In this document: positions 11,698 through 23,944 of the stretch, one piece after another
Numbering within the stretch: position 1 is the first letter of the stretch
Layout: each line of letters starts with the position of its first letter
Origin: Tolypeutes matacus
Lineage: Eukaryota > Chordata > Mammalia > Cingulata > Chlamyphoridae
DNA: 64,000 nt
Assembly (NCBI GenBank): GCA_026826555.1
Contig: JAKSZT010054458.1
Location: forward strand, 411,732 to 475,731
Direction: 5' to 3'
The notes under the pieces: model-generated
The model's input: only the letters and a program-made list of their open reading frames with translations
Told to the model about the DNA's origin: nothing
The model's database searches: none
Made by a program: the position numbers and the translations under genes

Positions 11698-11741
11698 CTT
11701 TTGGAGATATGGCCATATTGACATTATCACAATAGAAAACC
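11698..11741 (-). CDS. MFSD8: MFSD8 coding exon 4 (44 bp)
   Basis: On the minus strand an acceptor 'tttccacag' (43-42 positions of 117xx) opens a 44-bp exon, closing at a GTTTGT donor (11697-11692). It encodes the rest of a split Gly codon followed by FSIVIMSIWPYLQK, the end of the first membrane helix of MFSD8. The length and both phases equal human c.155-198. Because it is only 44 bp it was found by searching for the expected peptide between exons 3 and 5, not as an open frame. Human has VVMM where this has IVIM, a conservative helix change. Confidence 0.96.
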
Positions 11742-13265
11742 CTGTGGAAAATACATAATGATTTAATCACTATTCCACAAATACATTTTTTTAAAAACCA
11801 CAGCATGGCTATTAAAATATCATTCTGAACCAACAAATATACACATAATGCCTAGTTTATCAAGGAATGGGATTTTTATTTATCAGAAGGAGAAGAAATA
11901 CTAAAGGCTTGAAAAAAATAACATATAATTATATAGTCTGTGACCATAACACAAGAAAAGCAGAGAATTCTTTATCCTCACTCACACACCTATACTGTAA
12001 ATGGAAATACTGAATGCTTTGTTAGGTTTTTATAGGAGAAATGAATGGAAAAAAGGCCACTTTGTTATAGAGGCAATGCCAGGCCTCTAACCTGTGTTGT
12101 TTGGAGGAGATACTGACTGTAGAGAAGACCAGGAAGAAAGAGAATAGTCATCTAAAGGGGCAGTGATACTTCAAAATGGTACTGCCTTAAAAAGAAAATG
12201 CATTATCTCTCCTAGCCTTTATTACCTGAAAACTATAATGATAAACTATAATTCTGTTTACCAATTTTAAGTGTTAGGTGCATCCAATCAGAAATTTTGT
12301 CGTATTTTTTTAAACAGCTTTACTATAGATTTTCCTATTCTGGCCTTTCATATGAATAGAATCATGTAATATGTGGCCTTTTATGTCTGGCTTCTTTCAC
12401 TTAGCAAATATCCAAGTTGTAGTATCAATACCTCACTCCTTTTATGAAGGTTATTTTTAAAAATAATTTAATCAGTTTCGTTTTAGTATATTTTAAATTG
12501 GCACACTGACTTTGACAAAAAGAGGACTGATAGAACCAATTAATACCTGAAATCAAGGATATAATTTTGCAATCAAGAAACTTGTAAACAAGATGTTTAA
12601 TATGCCAATTAAAATCTGTACTTGAAATCATTTTTTTAAATGTTAAATTTGTTTGAAATTACTTCTTATAATTTTAGATAATTGAATACTAAAAGTTAGA
12701 AGAGTTTTAAATGAAAAGAAAAAAAAAAAAAAGGAAAATCTACTACAGACATTGTTACCTAAACAACACCTACTTGCCCCTTCCTCCTTCCTCATGGACT
12801 CCAAAGTTTATTCACATATCCACTACTCAGAGAAAACTGTCCCCACAGCCAACTTCAGAATTTTTTAGATTAGCCTAAAAAATTCTATCAGGATAATCCC
12901 ATTATCTTAGTTGATGGTGGGTTTAGAAATTTAGAAAATGACAGGTAGCTCAGTTCTGATCAAGTAGAAGTAAAGGCATATCTACTTGGGGACCTCTGGG
13001 AAAAGATGCCTCACCCCTGAGGAAGTTTTTAAAAAGGCCTTTTTGGTCAAGGGAAGTTGTTGTGAATGGGGATGTGACATGTGGAACCACTGCAGCAATT
13101 CTGCTATAGCTAACAACAAAGCCAATGTGTTACTGAGAAGAAGAGTCAAAGCCCCAGTGTACCTTACCTGGAGGTGTACTACTGTGGACATCTTATTATA
13201 AGAAGTAATAAATTACTGTTTAAGCCAATTTGAAAATGTTTTTATTCTGATATTTGCAAAAGGCA
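11742..13265. other. MFSD8 intron sequence, possible LTR relic at its end
   Basis: No exon is seen. About 12980-13250 has the look of an old LTR end ('aagtaataaattactgtttaagcc'), but its start and family are not clear. Confidence 0.3.
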
Positions 13266-13684
13266 TATGTTATGGATTGACTCGTGTCCCCCACAAAGAC
13301 ACATTCAAGTTCTAACCCCTAGTTCTGTGACTGTGAACTCCTTTGTAAATAGTATATTCGAAGATCATTTTAGTCAAGGTGAGAAGAAACTGAATCAGTT
13401 TGTGGGCCTTAATCCAATATGACTGGAGTCCTAATAAATGAGGAAATGTGGACACAGAGCAGGTAGGAGATAGAAAAAGACCAATGGCCATGTGACAAAT
13501 GTATGAATTGAGTTGTGAATTGCCAGCAAGCACCATCAGAAAGCTACAGACTTCAGAGAAAGCAGGATTCTGCTAACACTTTGATATTGAACTTCTAGTC
13601 TCCCAAACTGTGAGATAATAACTTTCCACTGTTTAAGCCAACCAGTCTGTAGTATTTGTTATAGCGGCCCTGGCAAACTAAGAG
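13266..13684 (+). mobile_element. MLT1-like MaLR solo LTR
   Basis: It begins 'tatggattgactcgtgtccccc' style and runs through 'gtgggccttaatccaatatg' and 'tggacacagagcaggtagga' to 'gtttaagccaaccagtctgt', then 'ccctggcaaactaa'. This is the standard text order of MLT1/MST LTRs in placental mammals. No internal region is present. Confidence 0.8.
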
Positions 13685-13984
13685 AATATCTTAATTGATA
13701 TACAATTCAAGATGAAATTACATTACAAAGTAGAGTTGAAAAATTATTTTTGCACTTTTCTTTAGTTTTATTTAAAAATCTCTTTTTACCCAGTATTAAA
13801 TCATGTCCAAGATTGGCATGTGAGAGAGAACAGGAAAGTGACTGAACTGAACAGAAAAGAAATGGAAAACAAATCAGCAAAATGACCTTCACTGTCTGTG
13901 TCAGTAAAAGAACCCACTTGTAAAATTAGTGCCTATAGACTTGGCAGGTCTAAAATTGGAAAAAAAAATCTAATCCCCTAAATT

Positions 13985-14870
13985 ATTTCTTTAAATTTCT
14001 TTAAATAAACACATCCAATTTAAAAATGGGCAAAGGACTTGAATAGACATTTCTCTAAAGAGAATATACAAATGGCCAATAAGCACATGAAAAGATGCTC
14101 AACATCATTAGCCATTAGGGGAATGCAAATCAAAAGGACAATGAGATATCACCTCATCCACTAGAATGGCTATTTTTTTTTTGGGGGGGGGGTATTTTTA
14201 AAATGGAAATTCACAAGTGCTAGTGAGGATATGAAGAAATATGAAACCTCGTACGTCATTGATGGCAATATAAAATGGTATAGTGACTGTGGAAAAAATT
14301 TTGGTGATTCCTCAAAAAGTTAAACATAGAACTACCATGTGACCTGGCAATCCCACTTCTATGTATATACCCCCAAAAAACTGAAACAGGGACTCAGACA
14401 GATATTTGAACCCCAGTATTCATAGGAGCATTACTTACAATAGCCAAAAGATGGATTAAAGAAATGTAGTATATATGTATAACAGAATATTATTTAGCTA
14501 TAAAAAGGAATGGCATTCTATTATGCTACAACATGGATGAACCTTAAAGCCATTATCTTGAGTGAAATTAGACACAAAAAGACAGCTATTGTATGAAATA
14601 CACTTAAATGGAATAACTAGAATATGCAAATTCACACAGACAGAAAGTAGAGCACAGGTTACCAGGGGTAGGAGTGGAGGTGAGAAATGGGGAGTAAATG
14701 CACAATGGGTACAGGGTTTCTATTTGGGGTGATGGGAAATTCTGGTAATGGATGCTGGTGAGGGTAGCACAACATTGTAAATGACTAATGCCACTGAACT
14801 GTATGCTTGAGAGTGGTTGAGATAGAAAACTCTATATTGTATATATGTTTCCACAATGAATAAAAGAAGA
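13985..14870 (+). mobile_element. L1 3' end, 5'-truncated
   Basis: Starts at 'aatttaaaaatgggcaaagg' in the ORF2 tail and continues through 'gcaatcccacttctatgtat' and the 3' region ('gtaaatgactaatgccactg') to 'cacaatgaataaaa'. The L1MA-type 3' text is clear. It is broken by many changes. Confidence 0.88.
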
Positions 14871-15290
14871 GACTAAAGAGATAATGACAATTAAATGCAA
14901 TACATGATACTGGGCAGGACCTAATAATGGAGGAGAAAATTCCTAAAGGACATTATTGATACATATGAAAAAACTGCAGGACAGACTGTAATCATTATAT
15001 CAATGTTAAATTCCTTGAACTTGATAATTGTATTTAAGGTGGTTACATAAGTGAATATCCTTGTACTTAGGAAAAGCACATGGAAGTATTAAGTGTTCAA
15101 GGAGTATGATGTACCTGACCTACTGTCAGATGTTTAGAAAATAGATATAGCAAATGTGGCAAAATGTTAAAAATTGTTGGATCTGGGTATCTGGGTATGG
15201 GATATGCTGGAGTTCTCTATATGGCCTTTGTATTATTTTTGCAACTGTACTGTAAGTTTGAAATTCTTTCAAAATAAAAAGTTAGAGAAA
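14871..15290 (+). mobile_element. Old LINE-like 3' tail, class unsure
   Basis: Ends in 'gaaattctttcaaaataaaaag', a polyadenylation-type end, and shares wording with 20195-20480 (for example 'aagtacttgg/aagtattaagtg' and 'tttcaaaataaa' ends). Probably the 3' end of an old retroposon wedged between two L1 tails. Confidence 0.5.
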
Positions 15291-15790
15291 AAGAAAAAGA
15301 TCACAGAATGTTCATAGTGGCATTATTCACAACAGCCAGAAAAAGTGGAAACAACCTAAGTATCCTTCAACAGATGAATGGATAAACAAAATGTGATGCA
15401 TACATACAATGGAATATTATTCAGCCATAAAAAGGAATGAAGTTCTGATTCATGCTACAACACGGATGAACTTTGAAAACATTATGCAAAGTAAAATAAG
15501 CCAGACACAAAAAGGTAAATATCGCGTGATTCTACTTACATGAAATGTTGAGAATAGACAAATCCATAGAGATAGAAAGTAGATTAGTGGTTATTAAGAA
15601 CTGGGAAACAGGAGAATGAGGGAAGAGGTTGGTGTGTATTTCTTAATGGACACAGAGTTTCTGTTTAGGGTGGTGAAAAGTTTTGAAAATAGATAATAGT
15701 GATGGGTTGCACAACATTGTGAGTGTAAATCCTGACACTGAATTGCAAAGTGAAAAATGATTTAAATGGCAAATTTTATGTTATACATAT
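15291..15790 (+). mobile_element. L1 3' end, 5'-truncated
   Basis: Begins in the ORF2 tail ('tcatagtggcattattcaca', 'ggaatattattcagccataa') and runs into the L1MA-type 3' region. It is a second, separate copy after 13985-14870. Confidence 0.85.
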
Positions 15791-15794
15791 ATTT

Positions 15795-16510
15795 TTTCCA
15801 ACTTTATTTTGTACATTTAATAATTGAAAATATAAACAATTAAAAACTAAAGTAAACACAGATGAATAAATATATACATTTCTCAATTAAATGTACTGGA
15901 AACATAAAAAATTTTTGAATCAAACAATATGTTACACAATATATTTGGCTCATAGTAATGCAATCATACAGTATTTGTCCTTTTGTGTCTGGCTTGCTTT
16001 GCTCAACATAATGTCATCCAGGTTCATCCATGTTGTCATATGCTTTACACTTCATTTCTTCTTACAGCTGCATAATATCCCATCGTGTGAACAGACCACA
16101 GTTCGTTTATCCATTCATCTGTTAATAGACACCTGGGTTGTTTCCAGCTTTTGGCAATTGTGAATAATGTCGCTATGAGCATCGGTGTGCAGATGTCTGT
16201 TCATGTCACTGCTCTCATATCTTCTGGGGAGTGATATTGTAGGGTCACGTGGCAAGTCTATGTTCAACTTCTTTAGGAACTGCCAAATAGTCCTCCACAG
16301 TGGCTGTACCATTCTGCAGTCCCACCAATAATAAGTGTTCCCACTAGTGAATAAGTGTTCCTATCTCTCCACATCTTCTCCAACACTTGTAGTTCTCTGT
16401 CTTTTTAATATTGGCCATTCTGATAGGTGTGAAATGATATCTCATTGTAGTTTTGATTTGCATTTCCCTAATCATTAGTGATGTTGAGCATTTCTTCATG
16501 TGTTATTTAT
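15795..16510 (-). mobile_element. L1 3' end of the same family as the full-length copy at 50463
   Basis: In minus orientation it carries ORF2 tail sequence (16510 to about 15950) followed by a 3' UTR (about 15930-15800) that matches 56460-56600 nearly word for word, including 'tttaattgagaaatgtatat' and 'tttttaattgtttatatt'. It is 5'-truncated and tail-to-tail with the L1 at 15291. Confidence 0.88.
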
Positions 16511-16750
16511 TTTCATTCCTCATAATTTTAACATAACTACATTACAGATATTAATATTTTGAATTTTTCCTCATGAAGGTTTACTTTTTTACTAGTAACA
16601 TATTCAGAAACAATGTTAAGTTAAAATACATTCAGTTATACAAATTAAGATTCCTGCACTTTACTGTTTGTATGTTGTGTCTATAAAAAAATTAAAACGG
16701 GCTAAAATATGACATTTTAGCTGAATTTTTAAAATTATGTAAAATTTCTA

Positions 16751-17748
<998 letters not shown>

Positions 17749-18371
17749 GTCTGGCTAAACTTTCACTATATTAGAAACCACGCATGTGTCCCCAGACCTA
17801 GTTCTTCTCCCTAGGTCTGGTTTTTAGAAAGCTGGTGATAAACTAAGCCTGAGTTATTATATGACCATCCTGTATGGGAAGACGGTAACTTTGGGTATCT
17901 TTGGTCAACCTTAAGAGATATAGCAGGGGGACGGATGTGGCTCAGATGGTTGGGCGTCCGTCTCCCATATGGAGGGATCTGGGTTCAACCCCTGGGACCT
18001 CCCAGTAAAACTAAAAAAAAAGAAAAATATAGAAGATGTGTGCACCACCAAGTCCCGTGAGCGGGTGAGCCGCCAGGCCCCGCGAGTCACGCAGAAATAT
18101 GACGACGTAACAGGAGAGTGACACAAGGGAGAGCCAAGATGAAATGCACTGAAAAACCAGGAACTAAGGTGCGCAGGCAGTAGGACGCCTCTTTTCTATA
18201 TCGGAGGTTCCGAGGACCGAATCTCAGTGAAGACTGGAGGGAGAAGGATGAGAAGAGAGGGCAGGAAATGGACACAGAGAGTTGACCAGCGAATGGACAC
18301 AGAAAACAGCAAAAATGGGGAGGGGGGTATAAAAATGGATAAAAGTAAAAAAATAAATCCTTAAAAAAATG
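17749..18371 (+). repeat. Composite retroposon: hairpin module plus tRNA-like heads (copy 1)
   Basis: A module of about 175 bp (17749-17925) with a perfect 10-bp stem (17792-17801 with 17811-17820, 9-base loop) is joined to a tRNA-like unit with A box ('gtggctcagatggttgg') and B box ('gggttcaacccc'). A linker, a second tRNA-like stretch (about 18165-18232) and an A-rich tail follow. The same order with the same junction recurs in reverse at 31570-32185 and 38676-39280, so the whole is an amplified unit. The hairpin module was not recognised as any known RNA. Confidence 0.75.
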
Positions 18372-18596
18372 TATAGGGGAGGAATATGGACTTTAGTTAG
18401 TAGTAGTACTTTGATGATGCTCTTTCTTGATTTGTTAACAAATGTTTCAACACAATGCAGGGTGTTTGTGTGTGGGGGTGATGTGTAGGAGCTCTGTATG
18501 AAGTTATACATGTTTGTTTTGTTTACTGAACACTTATAGCTTATGTATGTTCATGTATGGCTATTTCAATAAATTGTTAAAAAAAAAAAAAAAGAA
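18372..18596 (+). mobile_element. Short retroposon tail (L1-3'-UTR-like), shared family
   Basis: Text such as 'acacaatgcagggtgtttgt', 'gggggtgatgtgtaggag' and 'tatttcaataaattgttaaaa' recurs at 61380-61605 (+) and 38440-38670 (-). It ends with a polyadenylation signal and a poly(A) tract. Likely the 3' end of a lineage L1 or of a non-autonomous relative. Confidence 0.6.
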
Positions 18597-18605
18597 CCTC
18601 TCCCT

Positions 18606-18813
18606 TAGAGGGAGCAGATGTGGCTCAAGTGGTTGGAGCGCCTGCTTCCCACATGGGAGGTCCTGGGTTTGGTTCCCAGTGCCTCCTAAAAAAACAAACA
18701 AAGAAGCAAAACAAACAAACAAAAAACCAACTCAGTGGAGCTGATGTGGCTCAATGGTTGAGCACCGGCTTCCCACATATGAGGTCCGGGGTTCAATCCC
18801 CACCCAGTATCTC

Positions 18814-18842
<29 letters not shown>
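18606..18842 (+). repeat. Dimeric tRNA-derived SINE
   Basis: Two tRNA-like units: 'gatgtggctcaagtggttgg' with 'gggtttggttccca', and 'gatgtggctcaatggttgag' with 'ggggttcaatcccc'. They are separated by an AAAC-rich linker and end in a long A tract. It is placed directly behind the tail at 18372-18596. Confidence 0.88.
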
Positions 18843-18845
<3 letters not shown>

Positions 18846-19204
18846 AGAGCTAAAATATTAGCCTACAAAAAAGAAATGTTATATCTACTATGTTCCAAGT
18901 ATGGTTCTTAGTATAATATATATAAAGTGTTTAACTCTGTATAGGCCATTCCACAAAAACAGATCTTTAGCAAAAATGTAACATACATAGAAAATACCAG
19001 ATGCTCATATTTTGAAATCAATACATTGGAATTTGGAATACTTAACGCAGATAATCACATACGAACAAAAGGTATGCACCATTCAATCCCACAACACAGA
19101 ATTTTGGTATCATATTAAGGCACTGAGTCACTATTAAACTTTTAATTAATACTTTATTATTTTCAGGAGGTCAGAAATTAAAACTTACAATCACTTAATA
19201 AGAA
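18843..19204. other. MFSD8 intron sequence, nothing recognised
   Basis: AT-rich sequence without a recognised repeat or exon. Confidence 0.4.
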
Positions 19205-19480
19205 CTAGCATTAAAATCAGCCTGACAAATTCATAGAAATTTGACAGAAAGTAGATAAGAGGTCACTATGGACTAGCAGAGAGGGAGGGGAAATGGGGAG
19301 TTAATGCTTAATAGGTACAGAGTTTTTGTTTGGGATGATTAAAAAGTTTTGGAATTAGTGGTGATGGTGTACAAAACTATAAAATTTAATTAATGACAAT
19401 CAATTGTACCCTTAAAAATGGTTAAAATGGTAAAATTTATGTTCAATATATTTTACCACAATAAAATTAAAAAAAGAGAG
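19205..19480 (+). mobile_element. L1 3' UTR fragment (L1MA-type)
   Basis: Standard 3' text: 'gggagttaatgcttaatagg', 'ttttgtttgggatgattaaa', 'cccttaaaaatggttaaaat', 'attttaccacaataaaa'. Confidence 0.85.
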
Positions 19481-19559
19481 AGAACAAAAAAATTTAAGCC
19501 TGAAAATTTTCAAATAATTATTTTGCTCAGATCTTATCTAAGTTAGGGAACCAAGAGAA

Positions 19560-20485
19560 GTAAATGATTTGATTCTAAGAAGTGAAATGAGATTGTTTCT
19601 TTCTTTCTTTGAGTGACTTCAACTTGATTTGCAGTGCAAAAATCTTTCTTCTTTTAACAACAGCTAATAAATATTGAAGGAATGATAGCATTAAAAAATC
19701 ATCATTTAACAATCACTCTCCATGTAATATTAGATGCAGGCAAGAATCATCAATGGATGGTAAAACAATTGTTTGAAAGGTGGTTGGGGCAGGATTGTCA
19801 GAGTACCCCGAAGTATCATTCCATTGCCTACATACCAAAAACAAATCAGAAAATGATAGCCAACCACATACCTCCTGACACAATGCACTGGGAAGTTCTC
19901 AACCTAATCCATGTATAGTTCTTGGCGGAAATGTTTAACCAGGATCTGTTCAGGAAGAGGCAGTTCATGAATCCAGAATGTGGGATGTTCTCCAGAAATA
20001 CGGACTTAGAGACTCCTCAAAGATTTAATGTTGTGAATAACAGAGGAGATCAGGGGACAGTTTTGGGTTGGGGTAGCCTAAAAAGACATAACAGCCAATG
20101 GCAATGCATAAACACTGATTGGATCATGTTTTATTATATTTTTTTAAATAGCCTTAAAGTGCAAATTTGGAACAATGGAAAACTTGAGTATACACTGAAA
20201 ATTGCATAATTATTGAATTAATATTATATGTGGTAACTGTGATGTGCTGGTGTAAAAGAATACCTTTGTTCTTAGGAGATGCAGGTTAAAGTACTTGGAA
20301 TAAAGAATGATGAGGTCTGCAACCCAATTTTGAATATTTGGCAAAAGTGGGAGTGTGGTGGGGGGTGAAGAAAGAGAAATTTGAGCAGTGTGGAAAAGTC
20401 TAACTGTGATAGGATAAAGAGGTGCTCACTGTACTGTTCTTTCAACTTTTATATGGGTCGAATATTTCAAAATAAAGCTAAAAAA
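19560..20485 (+). mobile_element. Old retroposon with LINE-like 3' tail, class unsure
   Basis: The right part (20195-20480) resembles the tail at 14871-15290 and ends 'atttcaaaataaagcta'. The left part carries short open frames without a recognisable domain. The whole may be a single old element. Confidence 0.4.
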
Positions 20486-20544
20486 TGTAACATGGGACTG
20501 TACAGCATAGCAAAACCTATGTGTTTGGGTAATATTGCATATAT

Positions 20545-21060
20545 AAAACTTTTTCTCTGAAACTGAACAAATATATGTTAATGTTACAAGATGTTAATAT
20601 CAGGCAAAAATATAACCAAAGCAAACTATGGACAGTAGTCTATAGTAATATATTAATTATCTTCCATTTAGGGTTTTAAAAAAGGGGAAATATACTAAGT
20701 GAAAAAAACTGGACAAAAGGTACTACATATTGTTTGACTCCATATATACAAAACATAAATATAAATAAATGAGAAAGGTGAAAACAAAATAGCAGTAATG
20801 TATGGCAGGGGAAGCATAGAGAGATTGAGAGGTGATTATTAAGGGGTAGAGTCTTTTCATGTGTCTGTTTTCTGTTTATACTATTATTATTATTGGAGTA
20901 ATGAAAATGCTCTAACATTGACTGAAGTGATGAATGAACAACTCTGTGATTATACCAAATACCATTGCTTGTACACTTTGGATGGACTGTATATTTTATG
21001 AAAATGTACCAACAAAATTGATTAAAAATATTTCAAAATAAATAAAATATTTAAAATTTT
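20545..21060 (+). mobile_element. L1 3' region (older L1M type)
   Basis: The sequence passes through 'tgaagtgatgaatgaacaac' and 'cttgtacactttggatggac' to 'atttcaaaataaataaaat', as in older L1 3' ends. Confidence 0.65.
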
Positions 21061-21173
21061 TCCTTCTTTTTAATTCACAAAGTATATTTTCAGTAAAGAA
21101 ACTTATGTTTCTACCTTGCTGAATAGAGTAGGAATAAAAGAAAATATAATTGTCCTTCAATGAAGTTACTGTT

Positions 21174-22447
21174 TGTCTTAATTTCCCACAAGGCTGCTGA
21201 TGCAAAGTACCATAAATGGGTTAGCTTCTATAATGGGAATTTTATTTAGGGTAAAAGTTTACAGTTCTGAGACCATGAAATGTCCAAATCAAGGCATCAG
21301 CAGAGATGCTTTTTTTTTTTTTTTAATTTTTAAAGAAGCTTTAGATTACATAAATGTTACATAAAAAATATAGGGGATTCCCATATTCCCTCCCCCTCCC
21401 CCATTTTCCCACATTAACATCATCTTTCATTAGTGTGGTACATTTGTTAGAAATGATGAAAACATATTGAAGCATTGCTACTAACTGTGGACATGGTTTA
21501 CATTACAGTTTACACTCTGCCCTGCATAATTTTATAGGTTATGACAAAATGTATAATGGCCTATATCCCTCACTGCAATGTCATGCAGGACAATTCCAGT
21601 GTCCCGAAAACGCCCCCATGTTACATCTATTCTTCCCTCTTCCTCTCTTCAGAACCTCTGGTGGCCACTGCCTTTATATCAATGATAAAAGTTCTTCTAT
21701 TGCTAGAATTAATAATAAGTCTATAATAGAATACAATAAGTCTACTTTAGTCCACTGTTCATTCCCCAATCTTGAGGATTTGGGGATGGTGATGCTCACT
21801 CTGTTTCTAATTGAGAGGGGGCTTAGATACCATGGGGCAGATGGATGGAACTGTTTTGTTTGCAGTTGCAGACACTCAGCAGAGATGTTTTCTCACCAGT
21901 CAGCTGCTGGAGATTCTGGGATTCTGCCACTTGATGTAACAAGATGGCCACTGATTTCTGCCGAGTTCTTGGCCTTCCCCTCCAGAATCTACTATCTCCT
22001 GGTGCTCAGCTGTGAGCAACCAGGCATAGGGCTTGTCTCCTTCTCAGTCTCCTTCTCAGTCTTGGCTGCTCCACTTTCTTCCAGAGTTCAGTTGTGGGCA
22101 ATCAGGCATATAGCTCATCTCTTCAGCCCTGAGCAGGTCCAAGGACCCAGGCTCTTAGGGGCTTTAGCTCTGGCTGCTAGTGATCTTTGGGTCTTCTCTC
22201 ACATGGCAGGATAAAAAAATGACAGCTTTCTTCCCCTCTGTCTCTCTCTCTGTTTCCATTTATGTAAGATCCAGCAAGAGGGTGGAGACTCAACCTGAGT
22301 CAGCCCTCACAGATGTACTCCAATCAAAAGCAATTTAATCAAGTGATCTAAAGTGAATCTAATGCAATCAAAGGGAACCACATTCACAGGAACAGATTAG
22401 TCGAAAAACCTAATCTTTTGGGATTCAAAAAGAACTTCAAACTGTCA
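21174..22447 (-). mobile_element. LTR relative, divergent and split by a retroposon
   Basis: It starts TGTCTTA and shares the beginning of the solo-LTR family in reverse ('gctgatgcaaagtacc', 'attttatttagggtaaaag'), but its inner part (21888-22447) is different from the copies at 23289 and 29634, so it is a subfamily or a related LTR. A 568-bp element is inserted at 21309-21876. The end near 22447 is approximate. The long open frame at 21549-22214 crosses the insertion junction and is not a gene. Confidence 0.6.
21309..21876 (-). mobile_element. Unclassified retroposon, 568 bp, with target-site duplication
   Basis: A poly(T) head, then an AT-rich body. It is flanked by 'cagcagagatg' at 21298-21308 and 21877-21887. 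It matches the plus-strand sequence at about 24740-25290 along its length: shared blocks 'gtaccacactaatgaaa', 'tatgggaatcccctatattt' and 'ccatctgccccatgg' in the sense direction. No protein-coding content was recognised. Confidence 0.75.
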
Positions 22448-22690
22448 GTTTTTTTTTCGTGTGTGTGTTTGGTGTTTTTTTTTAAATTACCAGGGGCCAG
22501 GGATTGAACCCAGGACCTCATATGTGGGAAGACACCCAGCCACATCAGCTCCCCTAAGTTGTTTTTTTTTTGTTGTTGTTTGCTTGCTGTTTGTTTTTTA
22601 AGAGGCACCACGAAATGAACCTGGGGCCTCTGGCATGGGAAGCAGGCGCTCAGCCGCTCGAGCCACATCCACTTCCCCATACTTTTTATT
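22448..22690 (-). repeat. Dimeric tRNA-derived SINE
   Basis: Minus-strand pair of tRNA-like units ('gggattgaacccaggacct...cagccacatcagctccc' and 'gaaatgaacctggggcctc...gagccacatccacttccc') behind a T-rich head. It sits at the end of the LTR at 21174. Confidence 0.85.
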
Positions 22691-23288
22691 TTATTTATTT
22701 TTTTAAATTCCATTTTCTTAACTGTGATGATCCAACCGTGTTACCTGGCTGAGACACAGTTTACAGAGGTTCCTTCCTTGTATCATAAGGGAAAAGAAGA
22801 AATTTGTGCTTCTAAGACAATTCATTTAACTTCTAAAATTCCTTTCTATTATCACTGTTGTATTCTGGTATTAGTTCTCAGTTTGAGGTTCTCCTTCAAG
22901 AAAATTGAAATTACAAACTATAATACCCAAAATGATAGCCTGCTTATCAGATTTAAAAGTGACATTAATACTAGGAGGGATACACAATAGTGCGCAATGA
23001 TTGATCATCAAAATAAGATATAATTTAATGGGAATAAATTCAAGGGCCACATTTACATCAAGAGATGTGGTACAAGACAAGAGCTAGTACAACAGATATA
23101 GCACAAGGAGACTTCAGTAAGCAGAAGTAGTTTGTTTGCAAAAAAAAAGACTGGACTTACTGAGAGACAATTAAATGTCACTTTTACCAGAGATATTAAC
23201 AGTGAACTACTGAAGAGCAAAAAAGAAACCATATTCAAAGAAAATGAGAGAAAAGATAGTGGGTAACTGACAGAACAGTGTAAAGGTG
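22691..23288. other. MFSD8 intron sequence, nothing recognised
   Basis: No exon or repeat identified by eye. Confidence 0.4.
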
Positions 23289-23924
23289 TGTATTAGTAAG
23301 CCAAAGGGGTGCTGATGCAAAATACCAGAAATCTATTGGCTTTTATAAAGGGTATTTATTTGGAGTAGAACCTTACAGTTACTAGGCCATAAATCATAAA
23401 TTTCTTCCTTCACCAAAGTCTGTTGCCATGTGTTGGAGCATAACAGCTGCTGACATTTGTCAGGGTTCAGGTTTCTTGGGTTCCTCTCATCTTGGGGCTC
23501 CATTTCTCTCTGGGCTCAGCTCCTCTGTTTCTTCCACAAGGTCAGCTGTAGACTATGGGGCTCTTTAGGCTTTGCCTCTCTCCACAAGGCCCAACTGTGA
23601 ACTGCCAGGCAAACGGCTCATCTCTTTTCCCAGGGCCTTCACTTCTCCCTCACGACCAAGGTCGTCTGTGTGCTTACTTCCCTGAGCTCCAGCATTAAAA
23701 CTCAGCACCAGAGCTCCAACTCAAAACTCCAACTCTGTCCTTTGCCATGTCTTTTATCTTTGATTCCCCACACATCAAGGGGCGGGGCTCAATGCCCTAC
23801 TGACGTGGCCCAAACAAAGCCTTAATCATAATTAATCATGCCCAGATGAACAGACCAGTTTCCAAACTATATAGATCCAATATCTATTTTTGGAATTCAT
23901 AACTAAAACTGCCAAACTGCTACA
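23289..23924 (-). mobile_element. Solo LTR, xenarthran ERVL/MaLR-like family
   Basis: A 636-bp unit running TGTATTAG...CTACA in the plus direction (element sense is minus, since the AATAAA block is on the minus strand). The flanks aggtg (23284-23288) and aggta (23925-23929) are a 5-bp duplication with one change. No internal sequence. Confidence 0.85.
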
Positions 23925-23944
23925 AGGTATAACATATGAAAAAC

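Noticed and set aside
17911..18126. Short open frames in the composite repeats
   Set aside because: The frames differ between the three copies and contain no shared peptide.
21549..22214. A 221-codon plus-strand open frame
   Set aside because: It crosses the junction of a retroposon inserted in an LTR and shows no protein family signature or codon-level support.
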